Part shown: positions 5,563 through 12,731 of the stretch, one piece after another
Layout of the letters: the number at the start of each line of letters is the position of its first letter
How positions within the stretch are numbered: the first letter of the stretch is position 1
Source of the DNA: Streptosporangiaceae bacterium
GTDB taxonomy: Bacteria; Actinomycetota; Actinomycetes; Streptosporangiales; Streptosporangiaceae
Reading direction: 5' to 3'
Length of the DNA stretch: 12,731 nucleotides
Assembly (NCBI GenBank): GCA_030043395.1
Contig: JASHXW010000192.1
Coordinates: 1 to 12,731, forward strand
The notes under the pieces: model-generated
What the model saw: only the letters and a program-made list of their open reading frames with translations
Told to the model about the DNA's origin: nothing
The model's database searches: none
Position numbers and translations under genes: made by a program

Positions 5563-7626
5563 ATGAAAGTAGCCAGATACCTGGTCTTCACCGGATCAGC
5601 AGGGCTGGCAGTCGCGTTCATGGCTGCGCCTGGCGCCGCCTCCGCCGGCGTGAGACCGGGCCCGCAGCGCCTCGAAATGCACGGGTCCCTTGTGACTGCC
5701 AAGGAGCGCACGCATCCGGATGGGGCCATTCCGCGCCGCAGCCCGGTGGAGTTCGACATGGTGCTCCGGCTCCGGAACGCTGCCGGAGCCGCAAAGTTCG
5801 TCCGCGCCGTCTCGTCACCCGGTTCCGCGACCTTCCACCACTACCTCACCCTCGACAAGTGGCTGACGCGGTTCGGGCCGACGAAGGCTGAGGTCAGGTC
5901 CACGGTCGCATGGCTGCGGAAAGAGGGCTTCACCGTCGGCGCGATCCCCAAGGACCGGCTGATCATTCCGGCAACAGGCACTGCTGCCAGGGTCGAGCGC
6001 GCATTCGACGTGCGCCTTGGCTATTACAAGGTCAACGGCCACAAAGTCAGGCTCGCCAAGAACCCGCTGTCCATCCCCTCGTCGCTCAACGGGTCCGTCA
6101 CGGGCGTCAGCGGCGTCAACGAGTTCCTCGCGACGACCGACCTGTCATACAAGGGCACGGGCACTGCCGCGCCAGACCAGGAGCCAGGGCCGCCGACGGC
6201 CTTCGTCAACCCTCAGCCGTGCTCGGCTTACTGGGGCCAGAAGACCGACACTGCGGACTCAGGCTCGCTGTACTCGCCCTATGACCACCCGCTGCCCTAC
6301 GACATCTGCGGTTACAAGCCGCAGCAGCTTCGCGGTGGCTACAAGCTGAACAGCACGGACAACGGCGCCGGCGTCGGAATCGCGATCGTGGACGCCTACG
6401 ACTCGCCCACGCTGTTCTCCGACGCGCACAGGTACTTCCAGCAGAACGATGCGGCCGAGCCCTTGTCGGCGGGACAGTTCTTCAACGACGAGCCCGCGAC
6501 GATCGATGACCAGGCCGAGTGCGGAGCCAGTGGCTGGTTCGACGAGCAGTCGCTCGACGTCGAGGCCTCGCACGCCATGGCACCTGACGCGGACATCTTG
6601 TTCGTCGGAGCCCAGGACTGCACCGACACCGGCCTGCTGGCGGCGGAGAACACCGCCATCACCAGTGGCGCGTCGGTCGTCACCAACTCCTGGGGCGACA
6701 CGATGGGCGACCTGTTCGACGACGTCGCTTCGCACACCGCATACGACAACACGTTCATGCTCGCCGACTCGACCGGCGTCAGCATCCTCTTCTCCTCCGG
6801 CGACTCTGGCGACAACTTCGCTGACTTCGGCCTCGCCGTTCCCAACTACCCGGCGACCAGCCCGTTCGTCACCGCCGTCGGCGGCACGACGCTCGAGGTC
6901 GGCGCTGGCGACACGCGGTCGGCCGAGTACGGCTGGTCGACAGCCAAGCAGGTCCTCTGCACGCCAGCGGCCAGCACCAACTGCGGCTCCGCGACTTCAC
7001 CAACCGGCAGCCTGGCATGGCAGGCTGGCGGCGGCGGCGGAACCAGCTACTACTACACCCAGCCCTACTACCAGGCCGGGATCGTGCCCAGCGCGCTCGC
7101 GCTGCGGAACGAGGCGCTCTTCGGACCAGTGCCGCTGCGCGTCATCCCGGACATCGCGATGGATGCCGACGCGCAGAGCGGCATGCTGATCGGCCTGACG
7201 GAGACGTTCCCGCACGGCGTGCACTACGGCCAGTTCAAGGAAGGCGGCACCAGCCTGGCTTCCCCGCTGCTGGCAGGCATTGTCGCCGACGCGGATTCGA
7301 AGGCTGGCGTCTCGCTCGGCTTCCTGAACCCCGAGCTGTACAAGGCATCCACCATTAACCCGGCGGCGTTCAACGACATCTTGGCGCCGTCCGACCCGGA
7401 CGCGACGGCAGTGATCCGCGTTGACTACGCGAACACGATCGACTCGTCCGACGGATACGTCGTGAGCCTGCGGGCAATCGACTACGAGGGCCCGGAGACC
7501 TACTGCGACGGAACGGGCAACTGCGCCACGCGCGACGTGACCCTGAACGCCGCACCGGGCTTCGACAGCCTGACCGGCCTCGGCTCGATCGGCAAGGACT
7601 TCTTCCAGGTGATGGCGAAGTTCTAG
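5563..7626 (+). CDS. Secreted S53 family serine-carboxyl protease (sedolisin/kumamolisin type)
   Basis: This 687-residue exported protease has a Sec signal peptide (residues 1-28: MKVARY, hydrophobic core, cut near AASAG), a pro-kumamolisin activation domain (about 40-195) and a catalytic S53 domain (about 240-687). The Ser-Glu-Asp triad reads E328 and D332 (D-E-Q-S-L-D) and S564 in GGTSLASP. The oxyanion aspartate is D414 in SSGDSGD. The calcium-site segments are N-D-I (D605) and the terminal GFDSLTGLG. Eight cysteines lie in the mature region (C220, C249, C320, C353, C466, C474, C648, C654), which could form four disulfides. Known relatives act at acidic pH on extracellular protein. A perfect ribosome site and a plausible promoter precede it, and a strong hairpin follows. 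It is divergent from the urate operon, and no functional link is evident. Confidence 0.95.
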   Translation: MKVARYLVFTGSAGLAVAFMAAPGAASAGVRPGPQRLEMHGSLVTAKERTHPDGAIPRRSPVEFDMVLRLRNAAGAAKFVRAVSSPGSATFHHYLTLDKWLTRFGPTKAEVRSTVAWLRKEGFTVGAIPKDRLIIPATGTAARVERAFDVRLGYYKVNGHKVRLAKNPLSIPSSLNGSVTGVSGVNEFLATTDLSYKGTGTAAPDQEPGPPTAFVNPQPCSAYWGQKTDTADSGSLYSPYDHPLPYDICGYKPQQLRGGYKLNSTDNGAGVGIAIVDAYDSPTLFSDAHRYFQQNDAAEPLSAGQFFNDEPATIDDQAECGASGWFDEQSLDVEASHAMAPDADILFVGAQDCTDTGLLAAENTAITSGASVVTNSWGDTMGDLFDDVASHTAYDNTFMLADSTGVSILFSSGDSGDNFADFGLAVPNYPATSPFVTAVGGTTLEVGAGDTRSAEYGWSTAKQVLCTPAASTNCGSATSPTGSLAWQAGGGGGTSYYYTQPYYQAGIVPSALALRNEALFGPVPLRVIPDIAMDADAQSGMLIGLTETFPHGVHYGQFKEGGTSLASPLLAGIVADADSKAGVSLGFLNPELYKASTINPAAFNDILAPSDPDATAVIRVDYANTIDSSDGYVVSLRAIDYEGPETYCDGTGNCATRDVTLNAAPGFDSLTGLGSIGKDFFQVMAKF

Positions 7627-7651
7627 CCGGCGCGCTTTCTAGCCGAATCTA

Positions 7652-7697
7652 GGGGCGGGGGTGGCGCCCGGGGAAACCCGGGCGCCACCCCCGCCCT
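7652..7697. terminator. Very stable hairpin between convergent genes (probable bidirectional terminator)
   Basis: A perfect 20-bp stem (7653-7672 with 7677-7696) is capped by the GNRA loop GAAA, with one more G-T pair outside. It lies 26 nt after the protease stop and about 170 nt from the convergent permease stop. No U-tract follows in either direction, as is common for actinobacterial terminators. I see no gene in 7698-7867. Confidence 0.8.
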
Positions 7698-7867
7698 CGC
7701 CTATCCGGCCCGTTCACCGAGCGGGAAGGACGCTATGGTGCGCCACTGGCCCGGCGGCCCGGCTCGGCCGCAGGGACAGGCAGAAGGAGCGCGGTCTCCC
7801 AGCCTGCACCGGCGCCCGGGATCAGGCCCGGCATGCTGGCGAGGCTGCGCTTCCCCTGGCGGTCAGG

Positions 7868-9310
7868 TCAGGTAGCTGGTTCAGGAGTCGACTCGCCCTC
7901 GGCGCGCACCTTGCGGCCTGCCAGCAGCCAGTACACGCCGCCGCCGACAATCAGCCCGAGGAAGACGCTGAAGTCCGAGCCAAACGACCCGCCGATGCGG
8001 CTTGCCAGCGGTCCCACGTAAGGCGAGTAGGCGTTCAGCCACAGCGCGGCCACGACCATCCCCGCAGCCTGCGCGATCAGCGCTGGCCAGTGGAAGCCGC
8101 CGTTCCTGAAGTACCGCCCTCCGGTCGTGTCGAGGAGCGCCTGCGGGTCGTAGCGGTTCTTGCGCAGCCAGGAGTCGACCAGGTAGATCGCGCACCACGG
8201 GCCGAGCCACAAGATGATGAACAGCAGGAAGTCGGCGAGCAGCGTGGAGAACCTGGACGAGAAGATGGCATAAGCGGCGACACCCAGGCAGATCACGGTG
8301 TCGATCGCGACGCATGCGACCCGGTGCAGCCTGGGAACGATCGACTGCAGCGTCACTCCGGAGGAGTACAGGTCGATCGTGTTGATCGCGAAGAGCTGGA
8401 AGATAGCGAAGATCAGGTACGGCACCACGAACCAGCTCGGGAAGCCCCGCGTGAGGGTAGTGACGGTGAAGGACGCCTCATGCGGCAGCTCGGTGCCCAG
8501 GGCCGCGCCTAGGACCTCGAGCAGCACCGACGGGATGGCGCCGCCGAGCGTCACGGCAATGATGATGTTGCGCTTGCTCGCGTCCGGCGGCAGGTAGCGC
8601 GAGTAGTCGCTCGCGTTCTCCGTCCAGCCGAGTCCGCCCGCGGAAATTACCAGCGCCAGGAAGATCGTCAGCGCTCCCCAGCTGGCGCTCGGCGGGCCGG
8701 CGTGGTACCTGTGCGCGACGAACACTGCCATGATCACGAACAGCACGACGAAGGGGAGTGTCAGCGCGCGCAGCACCTTGAGCACGGCGGCGTGCCCGAG
8801 CAGCGGAAGCACGGCCTGGATGCCGACGGCGACGATCAGGAAGACGACCTTGAGCCCGGTCGGGACGCTGTGCATGCCCGCCCGGCCGGACAGCGCGATG
8901 AGCGCGAACACGATCAGGGCGATGCCCTCGATCTCGAACCCGACCTGGGTGATCCAGTTGAAGACCGACGGTACCCGGTTGCCGTTCGGCCCGAATGAAG
9001 CCCGGCTGACGCCGAACGCCGTCGTCCCTGCGCGTGGACCCTGCAGGCTGGTCAGGCCGGTCAGGACGTAGAAAAGGTTCCCGACGACGATGACGATGAC
9101 CGCCTGGGTGAACGACAGCCCGAAGATGACGATGCCGAGTACGCCGTAGAGCAGGAACTCGACATTCCAGATCGCGCCGGCCCACATCCAGAACAGGTTG
9201 TGCGGCTTACCCCAGCGCTCGCTGCGCGGTACGTACTCGATGCCGCGATGCTCAACCGAGGTGACCGATGGACCAGCTTGGGACTCCACGGAGTTGCTCA
9301 CGTCGGTCAT
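7868..9310 (-). CDS. NCS1 family nucleobase/purine permease
   Basis: This 480-residue inner-membrane transporter of the purine-cytosine permease (NCS1) family is probably a proton or sodium symporter. The N-terminal cytosolic segment contains the typical R-G-I-E-x-V-P-x-S-E-R-W-G block just before the first helix (LFWMWAGAIWNVEF). About twelve hydrophobic segments follow, including the characteristic GLGWTENASDYSRYLP region and INTIDLYSSG. A polar tail ends the protein. The ATG at 9310 has GAGAGG (9318-9323) at 7 nt; the in-frame ATG at 9340 would start inside the palindromic site and lacks a ribosome site. Nearby urate-pathway genes make a purine, urate or allantoin substrate plausible, but cytosine or hydroxypyrimidines cannot be excluded. 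A palindrome at 9341-9353 suggests repressor control. Confidence 0.9.
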   Translation of the reverse strand: MTDVSNSVESQAGPSVTSVEHRGIEYVPRSERWGKPHNLFWMWAGAIWNVEFLLYGVLGIVIFGLSFTQAVIVIVVGNLFYVLTGLTSLQGPRAGTTAFGVSRASFGPNGNRVPSVFNWITQVGFEIEGIALIVFALIALSGRAGMHSVPTGLKVVFLIVAVGIQAVLPLLGHAAVLKVLRALTLPFVVLFVIMAVFVAHRYHAGPPSASWGALTIFLALVISAGGLGWTENASDYSRYLPPDASKRNIIIAVTLGGAIPSVLLEVLGAALGTELPHEASFTVTTLTRGFPSWFVVPYLIFAIFQLFAINTIDLYSSGVTLQSIVPRLHRVACVAIDTVICLGVAAYAIFSSRFSTLLADFLLFIILWLGPWCAIYLVDSWLRKNRYDPQALLDTTGGRYFRNGGFHWPALIAQAAGMVVAALWLNAYSPYVGPLASRIGGSFGSDFSVFLGLIVGGGVYWLLAGRKVRAEGESTPEPAT

Positions 9311-9340
9311 GTGATGACCTCTCTGCTGGTAGGCCAACAT

Positions 9341-9353
9341 TCCGCAATGCGGA
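9341..9353. promoter_or_regulatory. Perfect 13-bp palindrome in the permease promoter (likely operator)
   Basis: TCCGCA and TGCGGA flank a single central A, 31 nt upstream of the permease ATG. It abuts the candidate -10 box (TAATGT, 9353-9358 on the minus strand) and would cover the start point, a classic repressor position. From memory the form resembles short palindromes used by IclR-type regulators, but I cannot confirm a match and no regulator gene is in the window. Confidence 0.6.
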
Positions 9354-9381
9354 CATTACTCCAATAGGTGCTGCGAACGAA
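9353..9381 (-). promoter_or_regulatory. Candidate promoter of the permease gene
   Basis: On the minus strand TTCGTT (9376-9381), a 17-nt spacer and TAATGT (9353-9358) form a weak promoter. It would give a leader of roughly 35 nt that begins in the 9341-9353 palindrome. The -35 match is poor. Confidence 0.4.
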
Positions 9382-9460
9382 GGCACCGCGCCAGCGGCGC
9401 GCGCACGCGAGGGATTATGCCCAGGGAACGCCAGGTCCGTCTACTGCCGGCAGACCACGA

Positions 9461-10237
9461 TCAGGCCGACGGCAGGCGCCAGCCTCGCGGCGGCCGCGGC
9501 GGCCGCGGCCCCTCCCCGCCCGATCCGGCGGCGGCCGCATCGCGGAGCTCGTCCTCCGCGTTCGCGTTGTCCCGCAGCCAGGTGATGAGCGCGACGTACA
9601 CGACGGGGACGAAGCACAGGCCGCTGACCACGACCAGGATCGCCGCAGCGATCTGCTGGTCAGCCAGTGTGCTCAGGCCATGTCCCGGAACGTGAGCGAG
9701 CGCGCTGAAGAACGTCGTGTGGGAAAACGCCATGACGTACGTGCTCGCCCAGATGGTCCACATCGGGATGGCAGCCATGAGAGCCCGCTGTGGCCTGGGC
9801 ACAGTGGGCAGCAGCGGCGAGTCGACCAGCTCGAGCCACAGGGCACATCCGGCCAGGATCAGCGTCACGGCCTCAGCCACGATCAGGGCCGGATGCCTGA
9901 CCAGCGGATTAACCAGCTGGGGCAGTCGCCAGGCGAGTGCTACGGCCATGAACACGATCATGACGAGCCAGCCCCGCGCGGTACCCGACCGCAGCGACCT
10001 CGCGGTCGCGACCCGCTCGGCCCAGCGCGAGCCCGCCCAGTCTGCTCCCCCGCGCCGCCAGGGCGCCCCGAGCACGAGCAGTGCCGGGATGATGACCGCA
10101 AGCAGCTCGAACTGGATCGCCTCGGCGAAGGCGTCATGCCGGGCGGCGGTCGCGAATGGCGGAACCAGGGCGGCGACCAGCAGCACGACCGCGACCAGGG
10201 CAAGCCATGGGCGCAGCAACTGGACTCGGCTTCGCAC
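9461..10237 (-). CDS. CtaG/caa3-type cytochrome c oxidase assembly-like membrane protein
   Basis: This integral membrane protein of about 258 residues belongs to the caa3_CtaG family, linked to assembly of cytochrome c oxidase (copper-site maturation) in Bacillus-type systems. Six hydrophobic segments are visible, beginning LLRPWLALVAVVLLV, with the family-typical L-A-D-Q-Q-I-A-A-A-I-L at the start of the last one. Conserved-looking histidines lie in A-F-S-H-T-T-F-F and H-V-P-G-H-G. The C-terminal tail is proline/arginine-rich (PRPPRPPRG) and encoded by a short tandem repeat. Two GTG starts are possible, 10243 and 10237. I chose 10237 because a good promoter (10245-10274) has its -10 box only 1 nt before the 10243 codon. 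No oxidase subunit genes are nearby, so the physiological role is uncertain. Confidence 0.8.
   Translation of the reverse strand: MRSRVQLLRPWLALVAVVLLVAALVPPFATAARHDAFAEAIQFELLAVIIPALLVLGAPWRRGGADWAGSRWAERVATARSLRSGTARGWLVMIVFMAVALAWRLPQLVNPLVRHPALIVAEAVTLILAGCALWLELVDSPLLPTVPRPQRALMAAIPMWTIWASTYVMAFSHTTFFSALAHVPGHGLSTLADQQIAAAILVVVSGLCFVPVVYVALITWLRDNANAEDELRDAAAAGSGGEGPRPPRPPRGWRLPSA
9486..9510. repeat. 9-bp GC tandem repeat in the tail of the CtaG-like gene
   Basis: The unit CGCGGCGGC is repeated 2.8 times without error. On the coding (minus) strand it encodes the Pro-Arg-Pro triplets of the C-terminal tail. Such a tract is prone to length changes in multiples of three codons. Confidence 0.7.
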
Positions 10238-10244
10238 GTGCACT

Positions 10245-10274
10245 GTCCTACGCGCCAGGACGGCAAGCAGTCAA
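10245..10274 (-). promoter_or_regulatory. Promoter of the CtaG-like gene, implying a leaderless mRNA
   Basis: On the minus strand TTGACT (10269-10274) and TAGGAC (10245-10250) are separated by 18 nt, a close match to the actinobacterial housekeeping pattern. The GTG at 10237 lies 7 nt after the -10 box, exactly where transcription should begin. The AGGA inside the -10 box could alternatively serve as a ribosome site for a transcript starting further upstream. Confidence 0.6.
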
Positions 10275-10293
10275 GTAGAGCAAGATGGGTCCC

Positions 10294-11394
10294 ATGCGCC
10301 TTCCCGTGATGCCGCCAGTAGCGCCGATGCTAGCGAAGTCGGTCGCCACGATCCCAGGCGGCGCCATGAGCTACGAGCCCAAGTGGGACGGATTCAGGTC
10401 CATCGTCTTCCGGGATCACGATGAGGTCGAGATCGGCAGCAGGAACGAGCGCCCGATGACCCGCTACTTCCCCGAGATCGTCGAGGCCGTGCTGGCGAGC
10501 CTGCCCGAGCGATCCGTGATCGACGGAGAAATCGTCATTCCTGACGGCGCGGGACGGCGCCTGGACTTCGAGGCGCTTCTCCAGCGCGTCCATCCAGCCG
10601 CGAGCCGGGTGCGCTTGCTGGCCGAGCAGACTCCGGCCGCGTTCGTCGCATTTGACCTGCTCGCTCTGGGGGACTCCGATCTCACGGGAGAGCCGTTCGG
10701 CGCGCGGCGGCAGGCGCTCGAGCGGGCGCTGGCCGCCGCGAAGCCACCGGTGTACCTGACGCCGGCCACCGCCGACGCGGGCCTGGCTGAGGTCTGGTTC
10801 AGCCAGTTCGAGGGCGCGGGACTGGACGGCGTCATCGCGAAGCCGCTGGACGGCACCTACCAGCCGGACAAGCGCGCCATGTTCAAGATCAAGCACGAGC
10901 GGACCGCTGACTGCGTGGTCGCGGGCTACCGGGTGCATAAGGGCGCCACGGACGCGGTCGGCTCACTCCTGCTCGGCTTGTACAACGACGACGGGAAGCT
11001 GGCCAGCGTCGGCGTGATCGGCGCTTTCCCGGCAGCGACTCGCAAGAAGCTGTTCGGCGAACTGCAGCCCCTCGTGACGACGTTCGACGGCCATCCGTGG
11101 AACTGGGCAGCCCAGGCCAATGCCGGGCAGGCCGGCGAGGAGGCGGAGGCTGGCGGCGCGCGGAACCCGCGCGCCGCGGAACACAGCCGCTGGAACGCCG
11201 GCAAGGACCTCTCGTTCGTGCCGCTGCGGCCCGAGCGCGTGGTCGAGGTCAGGTACGACCACATGGAGGGAACGAGGTTCCGGCACACCGCGCAGTTCGT
11301 GCGCTGGCGGGCCGACCGCGACCCGGAGTCGTGCCGGTTCGGCCAGCTCGAGGAACCAGTCAGCTACCATCTGGCGGACATCCTGGCCGGCTAG
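10294..11394 (+). CDS. ligC: ATP-dependent DNA ligase, LigC type
   Basis: This 366-residue ligase seals nicks by adenylating an active-site lysine with ATP. Motif I is E-P-K-W-D-G-F-R with K30 as nucleophile. Other nucleotidyltransferase motifs are SRNERPMTRYF, V-I-D-G-E-I, F-V-A-F-D-L-L-A-L, the E-G-A-G-L-D-G-V-I-A-K-P block (about 173-184) and F-K-I-K-H (about 197-201). A C-terminal OB-fold domain follows, with GKDLSFVPLRPERVVEVRY. The protein is collinear with mycobacterial LigC as I recall it, except for a Gly/Ala/Glu-rich expansion of about a dozen residues before S-R-W-N-x-G-K-D. The ATG at 10294 (M-R-L-P-V-M-P-P) is preferred over 10285 because relatives begin there; neither has a good ribosome site. 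LigC stands alone here, without Ku, LigD or primase genes. It is divergent from the CtaG-like gene. Confidence 0.93.
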   Translation: MRLPVMPPVAPMLAKSVATIPGGAMSYEPKWDGFRSIVFRDHDEVEIGSRNERPMTRYFPEIVEAVLASLPERSVIDGEIVIPDGAGRRLDFEALLQRVHPAASRVRLLAEQTPAAFVAFDLLALGDSDLTGEPFGARRQALERALAAAKPPVYLTPATADAGLAEVWFSQFEGAGLDGVIAKPLDGTYQPDKRAMFKIKHERTADCVVAGYRVHKGATDAVGSLLLGLYNDDGKLASVGVIGAFPAATRKKLFGELQPLVTTFDGHPWNWAAQANAGQAGEEAEAGGARNPRAAEHSRWNAGKDLSFVPLRPERVVEVRYDHMEGTRFRHTAQFVRWRADRDPESCRFGQLEEPVSYHLADILAG

Positions 11395-11496
11395 CGAGGG
11401 GCTCACGCTATGACGGCTCGGTCGCGGCCGGCTTCCCTCCACGTACTGCAACACTTAGGCGGATTCGCAAGTCCGTACCGGGGAAGCAGCCATGCC

Positions 11497-12204
11497 ATGA
11501 AGCCAATGCCGCAGGACTGGACCAGCGCCGTCGCCGTCGTCGCCCATCCCGACGACCTGGAATACGGTGCTGCCTCCGCCGTCGCTAGCTGGACCAGGCA
11601 AGGCAAGCAAGTCAGCTACCTGCTCGCAACCAGGGGCGAGGCCGGAATTGCGGGCATGGCGCCCGAGCAGACCGCGCCGCTCCGGGTCGCCGAGGAGCAG
11701 CGCAGCGCGGCTGTCGTCGGCGTCAGCGTGGTGGAGTTCCTCGACTACACCGACGGCCTAGTGGAGTACGGGATCCCGCTGCGCCGGGACCTGGCTGCCG
11801 CGTTCCGCAGGCTGCGGCCCGAGGTCGTCCTCACCCAGAGCTTCGACCTGACCTGGGGAGAAGACGACGGACCGGTCAACCACGCCGATCACCGCGCGGT
11901 TGGCCTGGCGGTGCTCGACGCGTGCCGCGATGCCGCCAACGAGTGGGTATTCCCCGAAGCCGGGCCAGCCTGGCACGGCATCAAGGACGCATACGTGATC
12001 GGCAGCGGCGAGCCTACGTACTTCGTCGACGTCAGCGAGACGATCGAGCTCGGCATCGCCTCCCTGCGCGAGCACGCTGCATACATCGCGGGGCTTGGCC
12101 AGGACTTCGACCCGGACGAGTTCCTGCGCAAGATTGCCGGTTACGTCGGTTTGGGAGCCGGCTGCGACTACGCGGTGGGCCTGCGCCGCTACCCAATGGG
12201 GTGA
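11497..12204 (+). CDS. PIG-L family (LmbE-like) zinc deacetylase
   Basis: This 235-residue metalloenzyme has the N-acetylglucosaminyl deacetylase fold. The zinc-binding signature AHPDD (H17, D19, D20) and the second motif H-A-D-H (H129, D131, H132) are both intact. Relatives in actinobacteria deacetylate sugar conjugates such as mycothiol precursors and mycothiol S-conjugates, but this subfamily (ATRGEAGI and VVEFLDYTDGLVEYG segments) has no firmly known substrate. The ATG at 11497 is chosen because homology begins at about M-P-x-D-W. An in-frame ATG at 11410 has a better ribosome site (GAGGGG, 11396-11401) and would add 29 residues, so the start is uncertain. The MFS gene begins 20 nt downstream and is probably co-transcribed. 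Confidence 0.88.
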   Translation: MKPMPQDWTSAVAVVAHPDDLEYGAASAVASWTRQGKQVSYLLATRGEAGIAGMAPEQTAPLRVAEEQRSAAVVGVSVVEFLDYTDGLVEYGIPLRRDLAAAFRRLRPEVVLTQSFDLTWGEDDGPVNHADHRAVGLAVLDACRDAANEWVFPEAGPAWHGIKDAYVIGSGEPTYFVDVSETIELGIASLREHAAYIAGLGQDFDPDEFLRKIAGYVGLGAGCDYAVGLRRYPMG

Positions 12205-12224
12205 CGGGGAAGGACTGAGGCGCC

Positions 12225-12731
12225 ATGACCGCGACGCGCGCCGAGAGGCTCACCATGTACGCGGCAGGGCTCGTTCAGGGCACGACCCTGGTCACCTTCC
12301 CGGCCGCGAGCACGATCTTCACTTCCCCGGCCTCGTACGGCCTGTCCGCCGACCAGTACGGCGCCATGTTCGTGCCGCAGGTGATCGCGGCGATCATCGC
12401 CTCGCTTGGCGGGACGGGCCTCGCCGGCCGACTGGGCCGCAAGCGCGTCTACCTCGCCGGGCTGGTGGCCAACCTCGGGTCGATGATTCTGCTTGTCGCG
12501 AGCAGATTCACCGAGGCCAACGCCGCCGCGGCGTACCCGATCCTGCTCCTCGCCACCGCCTGCCTTGGCCTCGGCTTCGGGCTGACGGTCCCGTCGGTGA
12601 ACACGTTCACGGCAGCCTTCCACCCCGACCAGGTCGACCGCTCGATCCTTGTGCTCAACGCGCTACTCGGCCTGGGCACCGCGCTGGCTCCCGTTTTCGT
12701 GGCCATCTTCGTCGGCCTCGGGGCCTGGGTC
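12225..12731 (+). CDS. MFS transporter (3' end outside window)
   Basis: This is the first 169 codons of a major facilitator superfamily transporter, open to the right edge with no stop. The reading begins M-T-A-T-R-A-E-R-L-T-M-Y-A-A-G. Hydrophobic segments correspond to about TM1 to TM5. An MFS motif-A-like loop, GLAGRLGRKRVY, lies between TM2 and TM3. The ATG at 12225 is preceded by GAGG (12217-12220) and an AAGGA slightly further up. It lies 20 nt after the PIG-L gene on the same strand, so the pair looks like an operon in which the transporter might move the deacetylase substrate or product. Direction and substrate cannot be told from this fragment. Confidence 0.87.
   Translation, partial: MTATRAERLTMYAAGLVQGTTLVTFPAASTIFTSPASYGLSADQYGAMFVPQVIAAIIASLGGTGLAGRLGRKRVYLAGLVANLGSMILLVASRFTEANAAAAYPILLLATACLGLGFGLTVPSVNTFTAAFHPDQVDRSILVLNALLGLGTALAPVFVAIFVGLGAWV

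Noticed and set aside
6259..6845. Long minus-strand open frames within the protease
   Set aside because: They are antisense shadows of a protein with all S53 catalytic residues.
7811..7835. Second hairpin near the permease stop
   Set aside because: Only about 5 bp pair, which is expected by chance at this GC content.
7661..8512. 283-codon plus-strand frame at the permease end
   Set aside because: It starts inside the terminator hairpin and runs antisense to the well-supported NCS1 permease.
9368..10309. 313-codon plus-strand frame opposite the CtaG-like gene
   Set aside because: Arg/Gln/Asp/His-rich composition with no domain; the minus-strand frame encodes regular membrane helices instead.
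12189..12623. Minus-strand frame at the right end
   Set aside because: It is antisense to the MFS transporter, whose plus-strand reading stays open to the window edge with membrane helices and motif A.

Overview
The window is high-GC DNA with strong G/C bias at third codon positions, GTG starts, translational overlaps and actinobacterial protein families (a mycobacterial-type LigC ligase, a caa3_CtaG membrane protein, a leaderless-looking methyltransferase). It suggests a soil-type Actinomycetota chromosome. I see no IS element, integrase, tRNA, rRNA or CRISPR array.

Layout from left to right. 1-406 (minus) is a SAM-dependent methyltransferase cut by the window edge. 689-5345 (minus) is a six-gene purine/urate catabolic operon. 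In transcription order it encodes OHCU decarboxylase, 5-hydroxyisourate hydrolase, urate oxidase, a FAD subunit and a 2Fe-2S subunit of a xanthine dehydrogenase-type enzyme, and an 8-oxoguanine deaminase-type amidohydrolase. A divergent AT-richer spacer (5346-5562) separates it from a large secreted S53 (sedolisin/kumamolisin) protease at 5563-7626 (plus). A very strong hairpin lies between the protease and the convergent NCS1 nucleobase permease (7868-9310, minus). The permease promoter region carries a perfect 13-bp palindrome, a likely operator. A CtaG-like membrane protein (9461-10237, minus) is divergent from an ATP-dependent ligase LigC (10294-11394, plus). A PIG-L family deacetylase (11497-12204, plus) and the start of an MFS transporter (12225 to the edge, plus) follow.

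How the genes work together. The permease could import purines or purine breakdown products. The Mo-hydroxylase subunits (hypoxanthine/xanthine to urate) and 8-oxoguanine deaminase (8-oxoguanine to urate) converge on urate. Uricase, HIU hydrolase and OHCU decarboxylase then take urate to S-allantoin. Allantoin-consuming enzymes are not in the window. The most notable gap is that the molybdopterin-binding catalytic subunit of xanthine dehydrogenase is absent: the 2Fe-2S gene runs directly into the deaminase gene with an ATGA overlap.

I did not find a clearly new system. The points most worth a second look are the missing catalytic subunit, a low-complexity insertion in the FAD subunit, two promoter-associated inverted repeats, and two apparently leaderless starts.
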